Part shown: positions 1 to 7,000 of the stretch, one piece after another
How positions within the stretch are numbered: the stretch's first letter is position 1
How the letters are laid out: each line of letters opens with the position of its first letter
Assembly (NCBI GenBank): GCA_002482405.1
Contig: DLFX01000194.1
Span: 10,763 to 21,492 of the forward strand
From: Firmicutes bacterium UBA7709
GTDB lineage: Bacteria > Bacillota_A > Clostridia > Peptostreptococcales > Anaerovoracaceae
DNA: 10,730 bases
Direction: 5' to 3'
Notes under the pieces: generated by a model
Seen by the model: the letters and a program-made list of their open reading frames with translations, nothing else
Told to the model about the DNA's origin: nothing
Database searches by the model: none
Made by a program: the position numbers and the translations under genes

Positions 1-670
1 TATGCCCGACGATCCGATCGCCCTTGAAATGATCAAGAAGGCGGGCTGCCCCGTAGCTGCGCCCAGCGCCAACATTTCCGGCAGGCCAAGCCCTACAAAG
101 GGAGAGCATGTCGTTGAGGATTTGAATGGGAAGGTCGATGCGATCCTGGTCGGAAACGACTGCAGGGTAGGCATTGAATCTACGGTTTTGGATTTGACGG
201 GCGATGTTCCGACGATCCTGCGGCCGGGTATTCTTACGGCCGAAAATATAGAGGCGGCAATCGGAGAAAAGGTCGCGATGGACCCGGCCCTCAACCGGCG
301 CAAGAATCCTTCGGGAGAGGGAGACGGCGAGGAAGAAAATTTTGTGCCGAAAGCGCCTGGAATGAAATACAAGCACTATGCCCCGAAAGCGGACATGACG
401 ATAATTGAAGGCCAGAGGGACAAGGTGAAACAGGAGATCGAGCGCCTGAAAGGGCTGAATGAAAGGCTCGGGCTTAAGGTAGGCGTGCTCCTGTTTGAAG
501 AGAAAGCCTTTATCGAGGCGGCCCACGAGTTTTTTGCAAGGTTAAGGGAAATGGACGACGAAGGCGTCGATCTGATCCTTGCGGGGGCTTTGAGCGAACA
601 GGACGGGGTAGGCTTCGCGGTGATGAACCGGATGCTGAAATCCGCCGGATACCATATCGCAAAGGTCTAG
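1..670 (+). CDS. ywlC: L-threonylcarbamoyladenylate synthase, Sua5/YwlC type (5' end outside window)
   Basis: This enzyme makes threonylcarbamoyl-AMP from threonine, bicarbonate and ATP. It is the first step of the t6A modification at position 37 of ANN-decoding tRNAs, and acts in the cytoplasm. The frame is open from the left edge, so the start lies upstream; about 222 residues are present, against about 340-350 for a full Sua5 protein. Seen: the end of the YrdC domain, with PSANISGRPSPT, GIESTVLDL and the ILRPG turn. A linker containing APGMKYKHYAPKA follows, which is the hallmark of the Sua5 family, and then the C-terminal Sua5 domain. The two-domain form separates it from the short TsaC/YrdC type. 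In Bacillus subtilis ywlC is followed by ywlD, ywlE, rpiB, ywlG, glyA and upp; here rpiB follows directly after 47 bases. The gene is intact as far as it can be seen. Confidence 0.95.
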   Translation, partial: MPDDPIALEMIKKAGCPVAAPSANISGRPSPTKGEHVVEDLNGKVDAILVGNDCRVGIESTVLDLTGDVPTILRPGILTAENIEAAIGEKVAMDPALNRRKNPSGEGDGEEENFVPKAPGMKYKHYAPKADMTIIEGQRDKVKQEIERLKGLNERLGLKVGVLLFEEKAFIEAAHEFFARLREMDDEGVDLILAGALSEQDGVGFAVMNRMLKSAGYHIAKV

Positions 671-672
671 GG

Positions 673-701
673 GCCTGGGGCATGAGAATATGCCGTCAGG
701 C
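673..701 (+). other. Stem-loop in the ywlC-rpiB gap
   Basis: GCCTG (673-677) pairs with CAGGC (697-701), and GGCAT (679-683) pairs with ATGCC (690-694). A G-T wobble and one bulged base join the two, and the loop is GAGAAT. The structure fills almost the whole gap and ends two bases before the rpiB ribosome binding site (704-712). No T-run follows, so it is unlikely to be an intrinsic terminator. An RNA processing or stability element is possible. The function is inferred only. Confidence 0.45.
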
Positions 702-717
702 TTAAAGGAGGTAACCA

Positions 718-1149
718 ATGAAAATCGCGCTTGCCGCGGATCACGGCGGCTTTGAGTTGAAGGAAAAAGTTAAAGAACATCTGCATCAAAAGGGAATCGA
801 GGTTTTAGACCTGGGCTGTCACGGCACGGAATCCGTCGACTATCCGAATTACGGGAAAGCCTGCGGCGAAGCGGTCATGAACGGGGATGCGGAAAGAGGC
901 ATCGCGATTTGTGGGACAGGCATCGGGATTTCAATCGCGGCCAACAAGGTGAAGGGGATCCGCTGCGCGCTTTGCACCAGCCTGATTATGGCGGAGCTGT
1001 CCCGGAGACACAACAACGCCAACGTACTGGCGCTGGGGGGTAGGATACTGGAAACAGAGCTGGCGCTGGATATCGTAGACATGTGGCTGACCACCGAATT
1101 TGAAGGCGGTCGGCACAAGCGCAGGACCGACCTGCTGGACTGCATGTAA
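718..1149 (+). CDS. rpiB: Ribose-5-phosphate isomerase B
   Basis: RpiB interconverts ribose 5-phosphate and ribulose 5-phosphate in the non-oxidative pentose phosphate pathway, and feeds PRPP synthesis. The 143 residues match the usual length of the RpiB/LacAB family. Seen: the N-terminal substrate loop AADHGG (6-11), the catalytic cysteine loop GIAICGTGIG with Cys65, and the RRHNNAN segment with His98, matching the catalytic Cys and His of the E. coli enzyme. The start is set by AAAGGAGGT at 704-712, five bases before the ATG. LacA/LacB galactose-6-phosphate isomerases share the fold. Here the single subunit with both catalytic residues and its place between ywlC and upp, as in many Firmicutes, favour RpiB. 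Nothing odd is seen in the protein. Confidence 0.95.
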   Translation: MKIALAADHGGFELKEKVKEHLHQKGIEVLDLGCHGTESVDYPNYGKACGEAVMNGDAERGIAICGTGIGISIAANKVKGIRCALCTSLIMAELSRRHNNANVLALGGRILETELALDIVDMWLTTEFEGGRHKRRTDLLDCM

Positions 1150-1156
1150 AAGCCGC

Positions 1157-1185
1157 GCGGCCGGACCGAACTTGTCGGCAGCCGC
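1157..1185 (+). other. GC-rich stem-loop after rpiB
   Basis: GCGGC (1157-1161) pairs with GCCGC (1181-1185). Inside it CCGA (1166-1169) pairs with TCGG (1175-1178) around an ACTTG loop. A short T-run (1199-1203) comes 13 bases later, too far for a standard intrinsic terminator. It may partly uncouple rpiB from upp, since the 118-base gap is the longest within this gene run. Confidence 0.35.
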
Positions 1186-1233
1186 AATATCAATAAAGTT
1201 TTTAAACTAATTCATCATAAACTATATGAAAGG

Positions 1234-1251
1234 GCTTGATTCCATTCAAGC
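1234..1251 (+). other. Small hairpin just before the upp ribosome binding site
   Basis: GCTTGA (1234-1239) and TCAAGC (1246-1251) form a six-base-pair stem with a six-base loop. The stem ends three bases before AGGGAGGT (1255-1262), the upp ribosome binding site. An AT-rich stretch upstream contains TATATG (1223-1228), a possible weak -10 box without a convincing -35 box. I see no PyrR-type antiterminator/terminator pair. Confidence 0.3.
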
Positions 1252-1267
1252 AATAGGGAGGTAAACA

Positions 1268-1897
1268 ATGGGAAAAGTTTTAGTTTTTGATCATCCGCTT
1301 ATTCAGCACAAGACCGCAATGCTTCGCGACAAGAGTACCAGCGTAAAGGATTTCAGGGAACTTGTAAGAGAGATTTCAATGCTTATGGCATATGAGGTGA
1401 CCAGGGATCTTCCGTTGAAGGATGTAGAAATCGAGACCCCGCTTTGCAAAGCGACCATGAAGATGTTGAAGGGCGAGGATATCGCCATTGTTCCGATCCT
1501 TAGAGCAGGACTCGGTATGGTCGACGGAATGTTGGAATTGATTCCCAATGCCAAGGTCGGTCACATCGGACTTTACCGTGATCCGGAAACCCATCTGCCG
1601 GTTGAATATTATTGTAAATTACCTTCCGATATCGAAAACAGGCAGGTCATCGTCGTTGACCCGATGCTGGCTACAGGCGGTTCCGCCGCTGCGGCCATCG
1701 ACTTTATTAAGGAAAAGGGCGCGAAAAAGGTTTCGTTTATGTGCCTGATCGCTGCGCCGACAGGAATCGAAGTTCTCCAGGAAAAACATCCGGACGTGGA
1801 TATTTTCATCGCGGCAAAGGACAGCCATCTCAACGACCACGCATATATCGTGCCTGGCTTGGGAGACGCGGGAGACAGACTGTACGGGACAAAATAG
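1268..1897 (+). CDS. upp: Uracil phosphoribosyltransferase
   Basis: Upp joins uracil to PRPP to give UMP and pyrophosphate, the main uracil salvage step in bacteria. At 209 residues it has the normal length. Seen: the PRPP-binding loop DPMLATGGS at residues 131-139, and the C-terminal uracil-binding segment [13 protein letters not shown] (197-209), both typical of the family. The start is fixed by AGGGAGGT (1255-1262), five bases before the ATG. It follows rpiB after 118 bases and precedes tyrS by 45. In Bacillus upp also lies downstream of ywlC-rpiB but next to glyA and the ATP synthase genes; here tyrS takes that place. Just after the stop codon, the last five sense codons are repeated in frame (see the repeat at 1883-1921). 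Confidence 0.97.
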   Translation: MGKVLVFDHPLIQHKTAMLRDKSTSVKDFRELVREISMLMAYEVTRDLPLKDVEIETPLCKATMKMLKGEDIAIVPILRAGLGMVDGMLELIPNAKVGHIGLYRDPETHLPVEYYCKLPSDIENRQVIVVDPMLATGGSAAAAIDFIKEKGAKKVSFMCLIAAPTGIEVLQEKHPDVDIFIAAKDSHLNDHAYIVPGLGDAGDRLYGTK

Positions 1898-1921
1898 CGA
1901 GAATTATACGGCACAAAATAA
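1883..1921 (+). repeat. In-frame duplicate of the upp C-terminal codons after the stop
   Basis: Two copies of TACGGsACAAAATA lie at 1883-1896 and 1907-1920 (13 of 14 bases identical) with a period of 24 bases. The period is a multiple of three, so the second copy is in the upp frame: LYGTK-stop is followed by RELYGTK-stop. The first stop is TAG and the second TAA. This looks like a small tandem duplication of the gene's end, with the inner stop closing the reading frame. It fills half of the upp-tyrS gap. Confidence 0.6.
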
Positions 1922-1942
1922 GAGAAAAAGGATATTGATAAA

Positions 1943-3187
1943 ATGGAAACAGCACAGGAAAGAAACGTATTCGACGTTTTAAAGGAAAGAGGACTGATCA
2001 GGCAAACGACCCATGAAGATGAGATCCGTGAGCTGCTTGGCAAGGAGAAGGTCACTTTTTATATCGGTTTCGACCCTACCGCAGACAGCCTTCACGTGGG
2101 TCATTTCATGCAGATCATCATCATGATGTATATGCAGAAATACGGTCACAGGCCCATCGTTCTCATCGGCGGCGGCACAGGAATGGTGGGAGATCCCTCC
2201 GGCAGATCGGACATGCGCCAGATGATGACAAAGGAAGTTGTTATCGCCAACTGCAATAAATTCAAAGAGACCTTCGGAAAGTTCATCGATTTTTCCGAGG
2301 GAAAGGCCATCATCGATAACAACGCCGACTGGCTTTTGGATCTGAATTATGTAGACTTTATCAGAACTATCGGAAGGCACTTTTCCGTCAACAGGATGCT
2401 GACTGCCGAATGCTTCAAGCAGAGGCTGGAAACGGGGCTTTCCTTCCTGGAATTCAATTATATGCTGATGCAGTCCTACGATTTCCTTGAGCTTCACAGA
2501 AGGTACGACTGCAAGATGCAGTTCGGCGGAGACGATCAGTGGTCCAATATTCTCGGCGGAGTGGACCTCGTCAGGCGCGAAATGGGGGACCAGGTTTACG
2601 GAATGACCTTTGCGCTCCTCACGACGAGCGAAGGCAAGAAGATGGGGAAAACCCAGAAAGGCGCCCTCTGGCTCGATCCGGCCAAAACCTCGCCCTACGA
2701 GTTCTATCAATACTGGAGAAACGTCGAAGACGCGGATGTCAGGACCTGTCTATCCATGCTGACCTTCCTGCCCATGGATGAAGTCGAAAGGCTCTCTGCC
2801 TTAAAAGACGCGGAGATCAACAAGGCTAAGGAAATTCTCGCCTTTGAAGTGACCAAGCTGGTCCACGGGGAAGCGGAAGCCCAGAAAGCCCAGGATGCCG
2901 CCAGGGCTCTTTTCGCAGGGGGCGGAAACCTGGATGATGTGCCGAAAACCCAGATGCCGGCCTCTGCTTTTGAAGGAGAAGGCATGGGGATCGTAAGCCT
3001 TATCGCCGAATTGAAACTGGTGTCCAGCAAGGGCGACGGCTTTAGGACCATCGAACAGGGCGGGCTCGCCATCGACGACGAAAAGGTGACGGATACCAAA
3101 CTCATGGTCACGAAGGACATGTTTAAGGATGGTAAGATTCTCATTAAAAAAGGAAAGAAAACCTTCCACTTGGTTGAACTGATCTAA
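1943..3187 (+). CDS. tyrS: Tyrosine--tRNA ligase
   Basis: TyrS charges tRNA-Tyr with tyrosine using ATP, in the cytoplasm. The 414 residues fit the bacterial class Ic enzyme with an S4 domain. Seen: the first active-site segment [15 protein letters not shown] with the HIGH-type motif HVGH at 51-54; [11 protein letters not shown], which lines the tyrosine pocket; the second signature KMGKT at 233-237, a TyrS variant of KMSKS; and a C-terminal S4-like RNA-binding domain from about 345 to the end. The start has only a weak ribosome binding site (AAAAAGGAT, 1925-1933), nine bases before the ATG. The 45-base gap from upp leaves no room for the T-box leader that controls many Firmicutes tyrS genes, so expression probably depends on readthrough from upstream. 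It ends before the 88-base palindrome at 3228-3315. Confidence 0.97.
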   Translation: METAQERNVFDVLKERGLIRQTTHEDEIRELLGKEKVTFYIGFDPTADSLHVGHFMQIIIMMYMQKYGHRPIVLIGGGTGMVGDPSGRSDMRQMMTKEVVIANCNKFKETFGKFIDFSEGKAIIDNNADWLLDLNYVDFIRTIGRHFSVNRMLTAECFKQRLETGLSFLEFNYMLMQSYDFLELHRRYDCKMQFGGDDQWSNILGGVDLVRREMGDQVYGMTFALLTTSEGKKMGKTQKGALWLDPAKTSPYEFYQYWRNVEDADVRTCLSMLTFLPMDEVERLSALKDAEINKAKEILAFEVTKLVHGEAEAQKAQDAARALFAGGGNLDDVPKTQMPASAFEGEGMGIVSLIAELKLVSSKGDGFRTIEQGGLAIDDEKVTDTKLMVTKDMFKDGKILIKKGKKTFHLVELI

Positions 3188-3227
3188 ACCGGGAAGGCAG
3201 CGGAAACAAAAATAATATTGTATTAAA

Positions 3228-3315
3228 TATAAAAACCACTCGATGTGTGGTGTGCTCCTTGCCAAGCAGACAGAGGAGCACGCCAGTGTTGGCTAAACTC
3301 CGAGTGGTTTTTATA
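3228..3315. terminator. 88-base palindromic element, probable two-way terminator for tyrS and the FMN reductase gene
   Basis: A perfect 15-base inverted repeat, TATAAAAACCACTCG (3228-3242) and its complement (3301-3315), encloses 58 bases. It has an A-run on one side and a T-run on the other, so each strand gives a stem followed by U residues. The core has a second stem of 11 pairs, one of them G-U (3249-3259 with 3274-3284). GCCAA (3261-3265) in its loop can also pair with TTGGC (3289-3293). A simple terminator does not need a structured 58-base core, so this could instead be a small dispersed repeat that also ends transcription, or a structured RNA. Its place between convergent genes supports the terminator role. 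Confidence 0.65.
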
Positions 3316-3329
3316 ATTGATCTTCTATA

Positions 3330-3881
3330 TTATCTCAATGTCTTCAGCGCGCCGCTCCAGGCGATCACTTCTTTGAAAAGGCCGGCGAGCTCTTTCTCGT
3401 GGCGTGGGTTTGGTTTAAATACGCCGTTTTCGAAGTCTTCAAAAGTGGACAGCATGACCTGGGAGCCCACGTCTGCCATCTTGAGCTGGGACATGAACGG
3501 ACGCAGTGATTCAACGGCCCGCGCCCCGCCGATAGCGCCGTAGCTGACGAAGCCGGCAGCCTTGTTGTGCCATTCATAGTACAGATAATCCAGGGCGTTT
3601 TTCAGCGCCGCCGAAGTGCCGTGATTGTATTCCGGGGTGACGAAAATGTACCCGTCCATTTCATCGATCTTTGCGGACCATTTTTTCGTATGGTCCTTTG
3701 AATACTGCCGCATGGCGGCCAGAGCCGGCTCGTCCAGCAGCGGCAGGTCGTAGTCTTTGATGTCTATGAGTTCAAACTCCGCGTCGCTGCGCGTTTTCGA
3801 GAGCTCATAAACCCACTTTGCGACGGCTTCTCCAACGCGTCCCGGGCGCGTGCTTCCGATGATGATTCCAATCTTTAACAT
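3330..3881 (-). CDS. NADPH-dependent FMN reductase family protein (flavodoxin-like fold)
   Basis: These cytoplasmic flavoproteins reduce FMN, quinones, azo dyes or other electrophiles with NAD(P)H; the substrate here cannot be told. Numbered from the start chosen here (183 residues), seen: the FMN phosphate loop GSTRPGR (9-15), then TPEYNHGTSAALKNALD (82-98), whose PEYNHG is the classic family motif, and YGAIGGARA from residue 114 near the flavin ring. An in-frame ATG at 3908 would add nine residues but has no ribosome binding site. The ATG at 3881 is preceded by GTGGGGG (3890-3896) at eight bases, and the protein then begins with MLKIGIIIGS, the usual start of the fold. It is a single gene, convergent with tyrS and divergent from the ABC operon. 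I find no reason to link it functionally to either. Confidence 0.92.
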   Translation of the reverse strand: MLKIGIIIGSTRPGRVGEAVAKWVYELSKTRSDAEFELIDIKDYDLPLLDEPALAAMRQYSKDHTKKWSAKIDEMDGYIFVTPEYNHGTSAALKNALDYLYYEWHNKAAGFVSYGAIGGARAVESLRPFMSQLKMADVGSQVMLSTFEDFENGVFKPNPRHEKELAGLFKEVIAWSGALKTLR

Positions 3882-3947
3882 CTTAATTTCCCCCACTTCC
3901 TCTTTCATTTTTTGTTTCTTATTTTCTATTATTTGTCTCTGCTTTGT

Positions 3948-3976
3948 ATTTTAGTACCCTTCAATGAAATAATCAA
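3948..3976 (-). promoter_or_regulatory. Promoter of the FMN reductase gene
   Basis: Read on the minus strand: TTGATT (3976-3971), a 17-base spacer, then TAAAAT (3953-3948). Transcription would begin near 3941, about 60 bases before the start codon at 3881. Both boxes are close to the sigma-A consensus and the spacing is ideal. Confidence 0.5.
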
Positions 3977-4057
3977 ACAAATTTCTGCTGGTAACCGACG
4001 GGAACAACAGGTAGAATGGAAGCAGGAAATATCAATAAATTTTTAATACTATTTTCC

Positions 4058-4079
4058 ATTTCGTAAGAATTTCTTAAAG
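4058..4079 (+). promoter_or_regulatory. Direct repeat upstream of the ABC operon, candidate response-regulator site
   Basis: ATTTCGTAAGA (4058-4068) is followed at once by ATTTCTTAAAG (4069-4079): two 11-base units, eight positions identical. Such head-to-tail pairs of about one helical turn are what OmpR/PhoB-family regulators bind. The second unit ends 20 bases before TATAAT (4100-4105), where a -35 box should be and none is seen. The same bases contain a palindrome, TAAGAA-T-TTCTTA (4064-4076), so a dimeric repressor site is the alternative. No regulator gene lies in the window. Confidence 0.4.
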
Positions 4080-4099
4080 TATTTTTTGTGAAACTTTTG

Positions 4100-4105
4100 T
4101 ATAAT
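4100..4105 (+). promoter_or_regulatory. -10 box of the ABC transporter operon
   Basis: TATAAT is a perfect -10 hexamer, giving a start near 4112 and a leader of about 60 bases. No TTGACA-like sequence lies 16-18 bases upstream (positions 4076-4084 read AAAGTATTT), which suggests an activated promoter. It is the only good promoter seen for the three genes downstream. Confidence 0.55.
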
Positions 4106-4171
4106 ATTCCCGTCTAAGCTTATAAGGCGTATTGTGCAAAGAGGATGAAAGATCAACAAAAGGGGTTATTT

Positions 4172-4909
4172 ATGGGGTTGCAGAACGAGGATAAAAACAC
4201 AAGGGAACCACTCATCGAAATTAAGAACATCCGCAAAATCTACCGAATGGGGGAAGAAAAGGTCGTCGCTTTGGACGACGTGAGCCTTACCATTTACAGA
4301 GGGGAAATCGTCTGTTTTCTCGGCGCTTCGGGTTCCGGGAAGACGACGTTTTTGAATATGGTAGCAGGGCTGGAAAAGCCCACAAAAGGGGAAATTTACA
4401 TAGGAGGCATTCCGATCCACAAGCTCAATGAGGAGAACATCACGCTGTTTCGCCAGAAGAACATCGGATTTATTTTTCAGGCGTATCATCTGCTCCCCAT
4501 GTTCACCGCGGTGGAAAACGTAAGCCTCCCTTTGATTTTTCGGGGCGTTGATAAAAAGAAACGGGAGAAAATGGCGCGGGAAACCCTGGCGCTGGTGGGC
4601 CTTGCGGGTTACGAAAAACGCAAGCCGACCCAGATGAGCGGCGGACAGCAGCAGCGCGTCGGGATTGCAAGAGCCTTGGTGGGAAATCCAAAGATCATCT
4701 TCGCGGACGAGCCTACGGGAAATCTCGACTCTCATACGTCCAAAGAGGTCATGGAGATCATGATGTCGAAGGTGAGGGAATCCCAGCGCACCCTCATCAT
4801 TGTGACCCATGATAAGAATATCGCGGACTACGCGGACCGGATCGTAACGATCCAGGACGGGAACATCCTGTCCATTCAGGAAAGCGAGCTGATTCAGGCG
4901 ACGAGTTAA
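4172..4909 (+). CDS. ABC transporter ATP-binding protein, LolD/MacB/FtsE type
   Basis: This is the ATPase of the three-gene transporter and would sit on the cytoplasmic face bound to the permease encoded at 6993-8342. All nucleotide-binding motifs are present: Walker A GASGSGKT (51-58), the Q-loop in [12 protein letters not shown], the signature MSGGQQQR, Walker [13 protein letters not shown], and the switch histidine in [18 protein letters not shown] and the short N-terminus are typical of the MacB/LolD/FtsE subfamily, which drives mechanotransmission or extrusion rather than import. An ATG at 4145 is also in frame, but GAGG touches it directly. The ATG at 4172 has AAAAGGGG ending six bases upstream and is preferred (245 residues). 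The next gene starts 54 bases downstream with no terminator between them. The substrate is unknown. Confidence 0.95.
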   Translation: MGLQNEDKNTREPLIEIKNIRKIYRMGEEKVVALDDVSLTIYRGEIVCFLGASGSGKTTFLNMVAGLEKPTKGEIYIGGIPIHKLNEENITLFRQKNIGFIFQAYHLLPMFTAVENVSLPLIFRGVDKKKREKMARETLALVGLAGYEKRKPTQMSGGQQQRVGIARALVGNPKIIFADEPTGNLDSHTSKEVMEIMMSKVRESQRTLIIVTHDKNIADYADRIVTIQDGNILSIQESELIQATS

Positions 4910-4963
4910 TTGTAAAAACAAGTGTGTAAATATTAAAGCAAAAGGAGTATCAAAGAGATTAGT

Positions 4964-7000
4964 ATGAGAAGCAAAGCAAGGAAAGCAGCAGTCATTTTTC
5001 TGATGGCGGTCCTGGTGATGGGCGTTCAGTCGCTGCCTTCAGGACCCTTCACGGTCGCCGGCAATTCCGCCTACGGGGCGATCATGTTGATTAAATCAAC
5101 AAGCAAGGGCGCAGACTCAGCGGTTCAGGGCGAGGATGGTGTTCCGATCACCGTGGAGGTACAGAATCAGGAAAACAAAAATTTTACCTTTGACAGCGCC
5201 ACACTGGGAATCAGCAACGGAAGCGGGATCTCCATCTCTGGAGGGCCCTCCGGGACCACTACACTCGCCAAAAACCAGACCTCTAATTTTACCTTTTATC
5301 TGGATATCGGCGGAGCGGACACAGGAGAGAGAACCCTGAGCCTGACTCTGCGCAATGGAAACGATATCGTACATGAGAACGGCGCTCTGGGCCGCCTTAC
5401 CATTTATGAGAAGATGGCGGATGTGGGAAAAGGCTCGGGGACAGGAAGCGTGGCCACCCTTGATATCACCCATAAGACGGAGCCGGAGGAGGGATTTGAC
5501 TCAGGCCGGACCAACACCCTCATCCTTGAGCTCTTCAACAACGGAAGTTCTGTCTTCAGAAATGCGGAAATAAGCCTGACGATGCCGGATGGACTGTCTC
5601 TGGACAACGCCAGCAATTCCACCAACCTGGGTTACATATCCGTCGGAAGCCGACGGACCGTCAGCTTTCCCATAACGGTGGACGACGACGCAAAATCGAA
5701 GACCTACGGAATCACGGTGAAGGTGACGGGATTGAATTACAGCGGCGATTCGGTGGGCATTGAGAAAACCTTTTACGTCCCTGTAAACGGATCGGGCGGT
5801 TCCCTTCGGGATGCGGAAATCAACATTACCGGCGTTCCAAGCCAGGTTTCCGGCCAGGATGAATTCGTCCTCTCCTTCGATGTGAAGAATCCCGGGAGCT
5901 CAACGCTAAAAGATGTCAAGGTCAATGTGGATGTTCCCGACGGCCTTTTGAATAAAACCAGGAGCACCTTTATCGAATCCTCGATTCCGGCAAAGGGCAG
6001 CAAGAGCTACTCCGTTACGATGTTTGCGGCCGACGGAGCGAAGGAAAAGGCATATCCCATCAAGATATCACTTTCCTCAAGCGCGTCGACGGAGGATGCC
6101 GACGCGGTGATTCAGTATGCCAGCGTCTATGTCAGCGCTTCTTCCGGTGAAAAGACGCCGCAGCTCATGGTGGACAGCTACAGCTACGGCGGCACCTTCG
6201 TGCAGGCGGGGAGCGAATTTGTCCTCGATCTCGGCCTATACAACACCAGTGGAAGCCATACCATCTCCAATATCAAGGTGACCGTCAGCGCCGAGGATGG
6301 GGCCATCATACCGGTCAACAGCAGCAATTCCTTTTACATAGACAAGCTCGGAAAGAAAGAGCGGATCGATAAGGCGATGCACTTTTCCGTTAAACCCGGC
6401 GCGGAACAGAAGACCACGCCCCTGACCGTGGATATGTCCTATGAGGACGCCGCGGGAAACCCCTTTACGTCAAAGGATACGATTTCCATTCCCGTAATGC
6501 AGGAAACCAAGCTTGAGGTGGACGACGTCATTGCGCCGCCGGAGCTGTACGCGGGGATGCAGAGCGGCGTTTCGGTGCAGTTTTACAATATGGGAAAGAC
6601 CACCCTCAACAATCTTCGCGTGACGGCGGAAGGCGATTTTGACACGCCGGAATCCACAAGCTACTTTGCCGGAAACATGGAAAGCGGAAAAAGCGACACG
6701 TATGACTTTAGCTTTATTCCAAGGCAAGGCGGAACGATGGAGGGCAAGATCATTTTTACCTATGAAGACGCTTCGGGAGACCAGCAGGTTCTTGAGCGGC
6801 CGTTTTCTTTCCAGGTAATGGCTGAAATGCCGGCTTTCGACGACGGAATGCCTCCGATGGATGATGGAGCGGGCGCAGGAGGGATCAGCAAGAAAAAGGT
6901 GATTCTGGCGATTTTGATACTGCTGGCTGCCGTCGGTATTTTCGTCTGGAGAAAGATCAGAAAAAAGAAGAGGAATCGGGAGCTGGAAATCAATGAATAG
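4964..7000 (+). CDS. Secreted, membrane-anchored protein of about five Ig-like repeats (COG1361/CARDB-like)
   Basis: The gene encodes 678 residues. An N-terminal signal peptide (basic RSKARK, hydrophobic 8-24) probably ends near SAYG-A (38/39). Then come about five beta-rich repeats, roughly at 45-150, 160-275, 282-393, 398-514 and 515-622. Each has the pattern of an early FxLxxxNxG-type strand (ELFNNGS, DVKNPGS, GLYNTSG, QFYNMGK), a later GS/GK turn, and a closing strand of alternating hydrophobics; this suggests CARDB/NEW3 or COG1361 'S-layer-like' domains. An acidic, Pro/Gly-rich linker (about 622-640) leads to one transmembrane helix (about 645-662) and a strongly basic cytoplasmic tail. 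The topology is therefore extracellular repeats with a C-terminal anchor. It lies between the ATPase and permease genes and overlaps the permease start by eight bases, so it very likely works with that transporter, perhaps as an extracytoplasmic adaptor. That role is inferred. The ribosome binding site is modest (AAAGAGA, 4952-4958); AAAGGAG at 4941 is further off. Confidence 0.85.
   Translation: MRSKARKAAVIFLMAVLVMGVQSLPSGPFTVAGNSAYGAIMLIKSTSKGADSAVQGEDGVPITVEVQNQENKNFTFDSATLGISNGSGISISGGPSGTTTLAKNQTSNFTFYLDIGGADTGERTLSLTLRNGNDIVHENGALGRLTIYEKMADVGKGSGTGSVATLDITHKTEPEEGFDSGRTNTLILELFNNGSSVFRNAEISLTMPDGLSLDNASNSTNLGYISVGSRRTVSFPITVDDDAKSKTYGITVKVTGLNYSGDSVGIEKTFYVPVNGSGGSLRDAEINITGVPSQVSGQDEFVLSFDVKNPGSSTLKDVKVNVDVPDGLLNKTRSTFIESSIPAKGSKSYSVTMFAADGAKEKAYPIKISLSSSASTEDADAVIQYASVYVSASSGEKTPQLMVDSYSYGGTFVQAGSEFVLDLGLYNTSGSHTISNIKVTVSAEDGAIIPVNSSNSFYIDKLGKKERIDKAMHFSVKPGAEQKTTPLTVDMSYEDAAGNPFTSKDTISIPVMQETKLEVDDVIAPPELYAGMQSGVSVQFYNMGKTTLNNLRVTAEGDFDTPESTSYFAGNMESGKSDTYDFSFIPRQGGTMEGKIIFTYEDASGDQQVLERPFSFQVMAEMPAFDDGMPPMDDGAGAGGISKKKVILAILILLAAVGIFVWRKIRKKKRNRELEINE

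Noticed and set aside
1898..1942. T-box leader for tyrS
   Set aside because: Only 45 bases separate upp and tyrS. A T-box needs well over 100 and none of its conserved blocks is present.
1979..2710. Long open frame on the minus strand opposite tyrS (243 codons)
   Set aside because: It is a shadow of the tyrS coding frame. The predicted protein has no recognisable motif, no ribosome binding site is seen, and tyrS itself is unambiguous.
3277..3286. Ten bases shared between the palindrome core and the rpsI terminator (AGCACGCCAG)
   Set aside because: The match is short and lies in GC-rich hairpin arms; a chance match in two stem sequences is likely.
3243..3300. Self-cleaving ribozyme in the core of the 88-base palindrome
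   Set aside because: I could not match it to hammerhead or twister conserved positions. Isolated short matches (GCCAA, CTAA) are not enough.
3981..4030. Imperfect inverted repeat in the FMN reductase-ABC intergenic region (ATTTCTGCT with AGCAGGAAAT)
   Set aside because: It has nine pairs with a bulge and a 31-base loop, no link to a promoter element, and could be chance.
4086..4103. Rex-type operator (TTGTGAAA) before the ABC operon
   Set aside because: Only one half-site is present; the second half does not form the TTCACAA complement.
4166..4921. Minus-strand open frame opposite the ABC ATPase gene (251 codons)
   Set aside because: The plus strand encodes a complete ATPase with every motif. 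The antisense frame is a composition effect.
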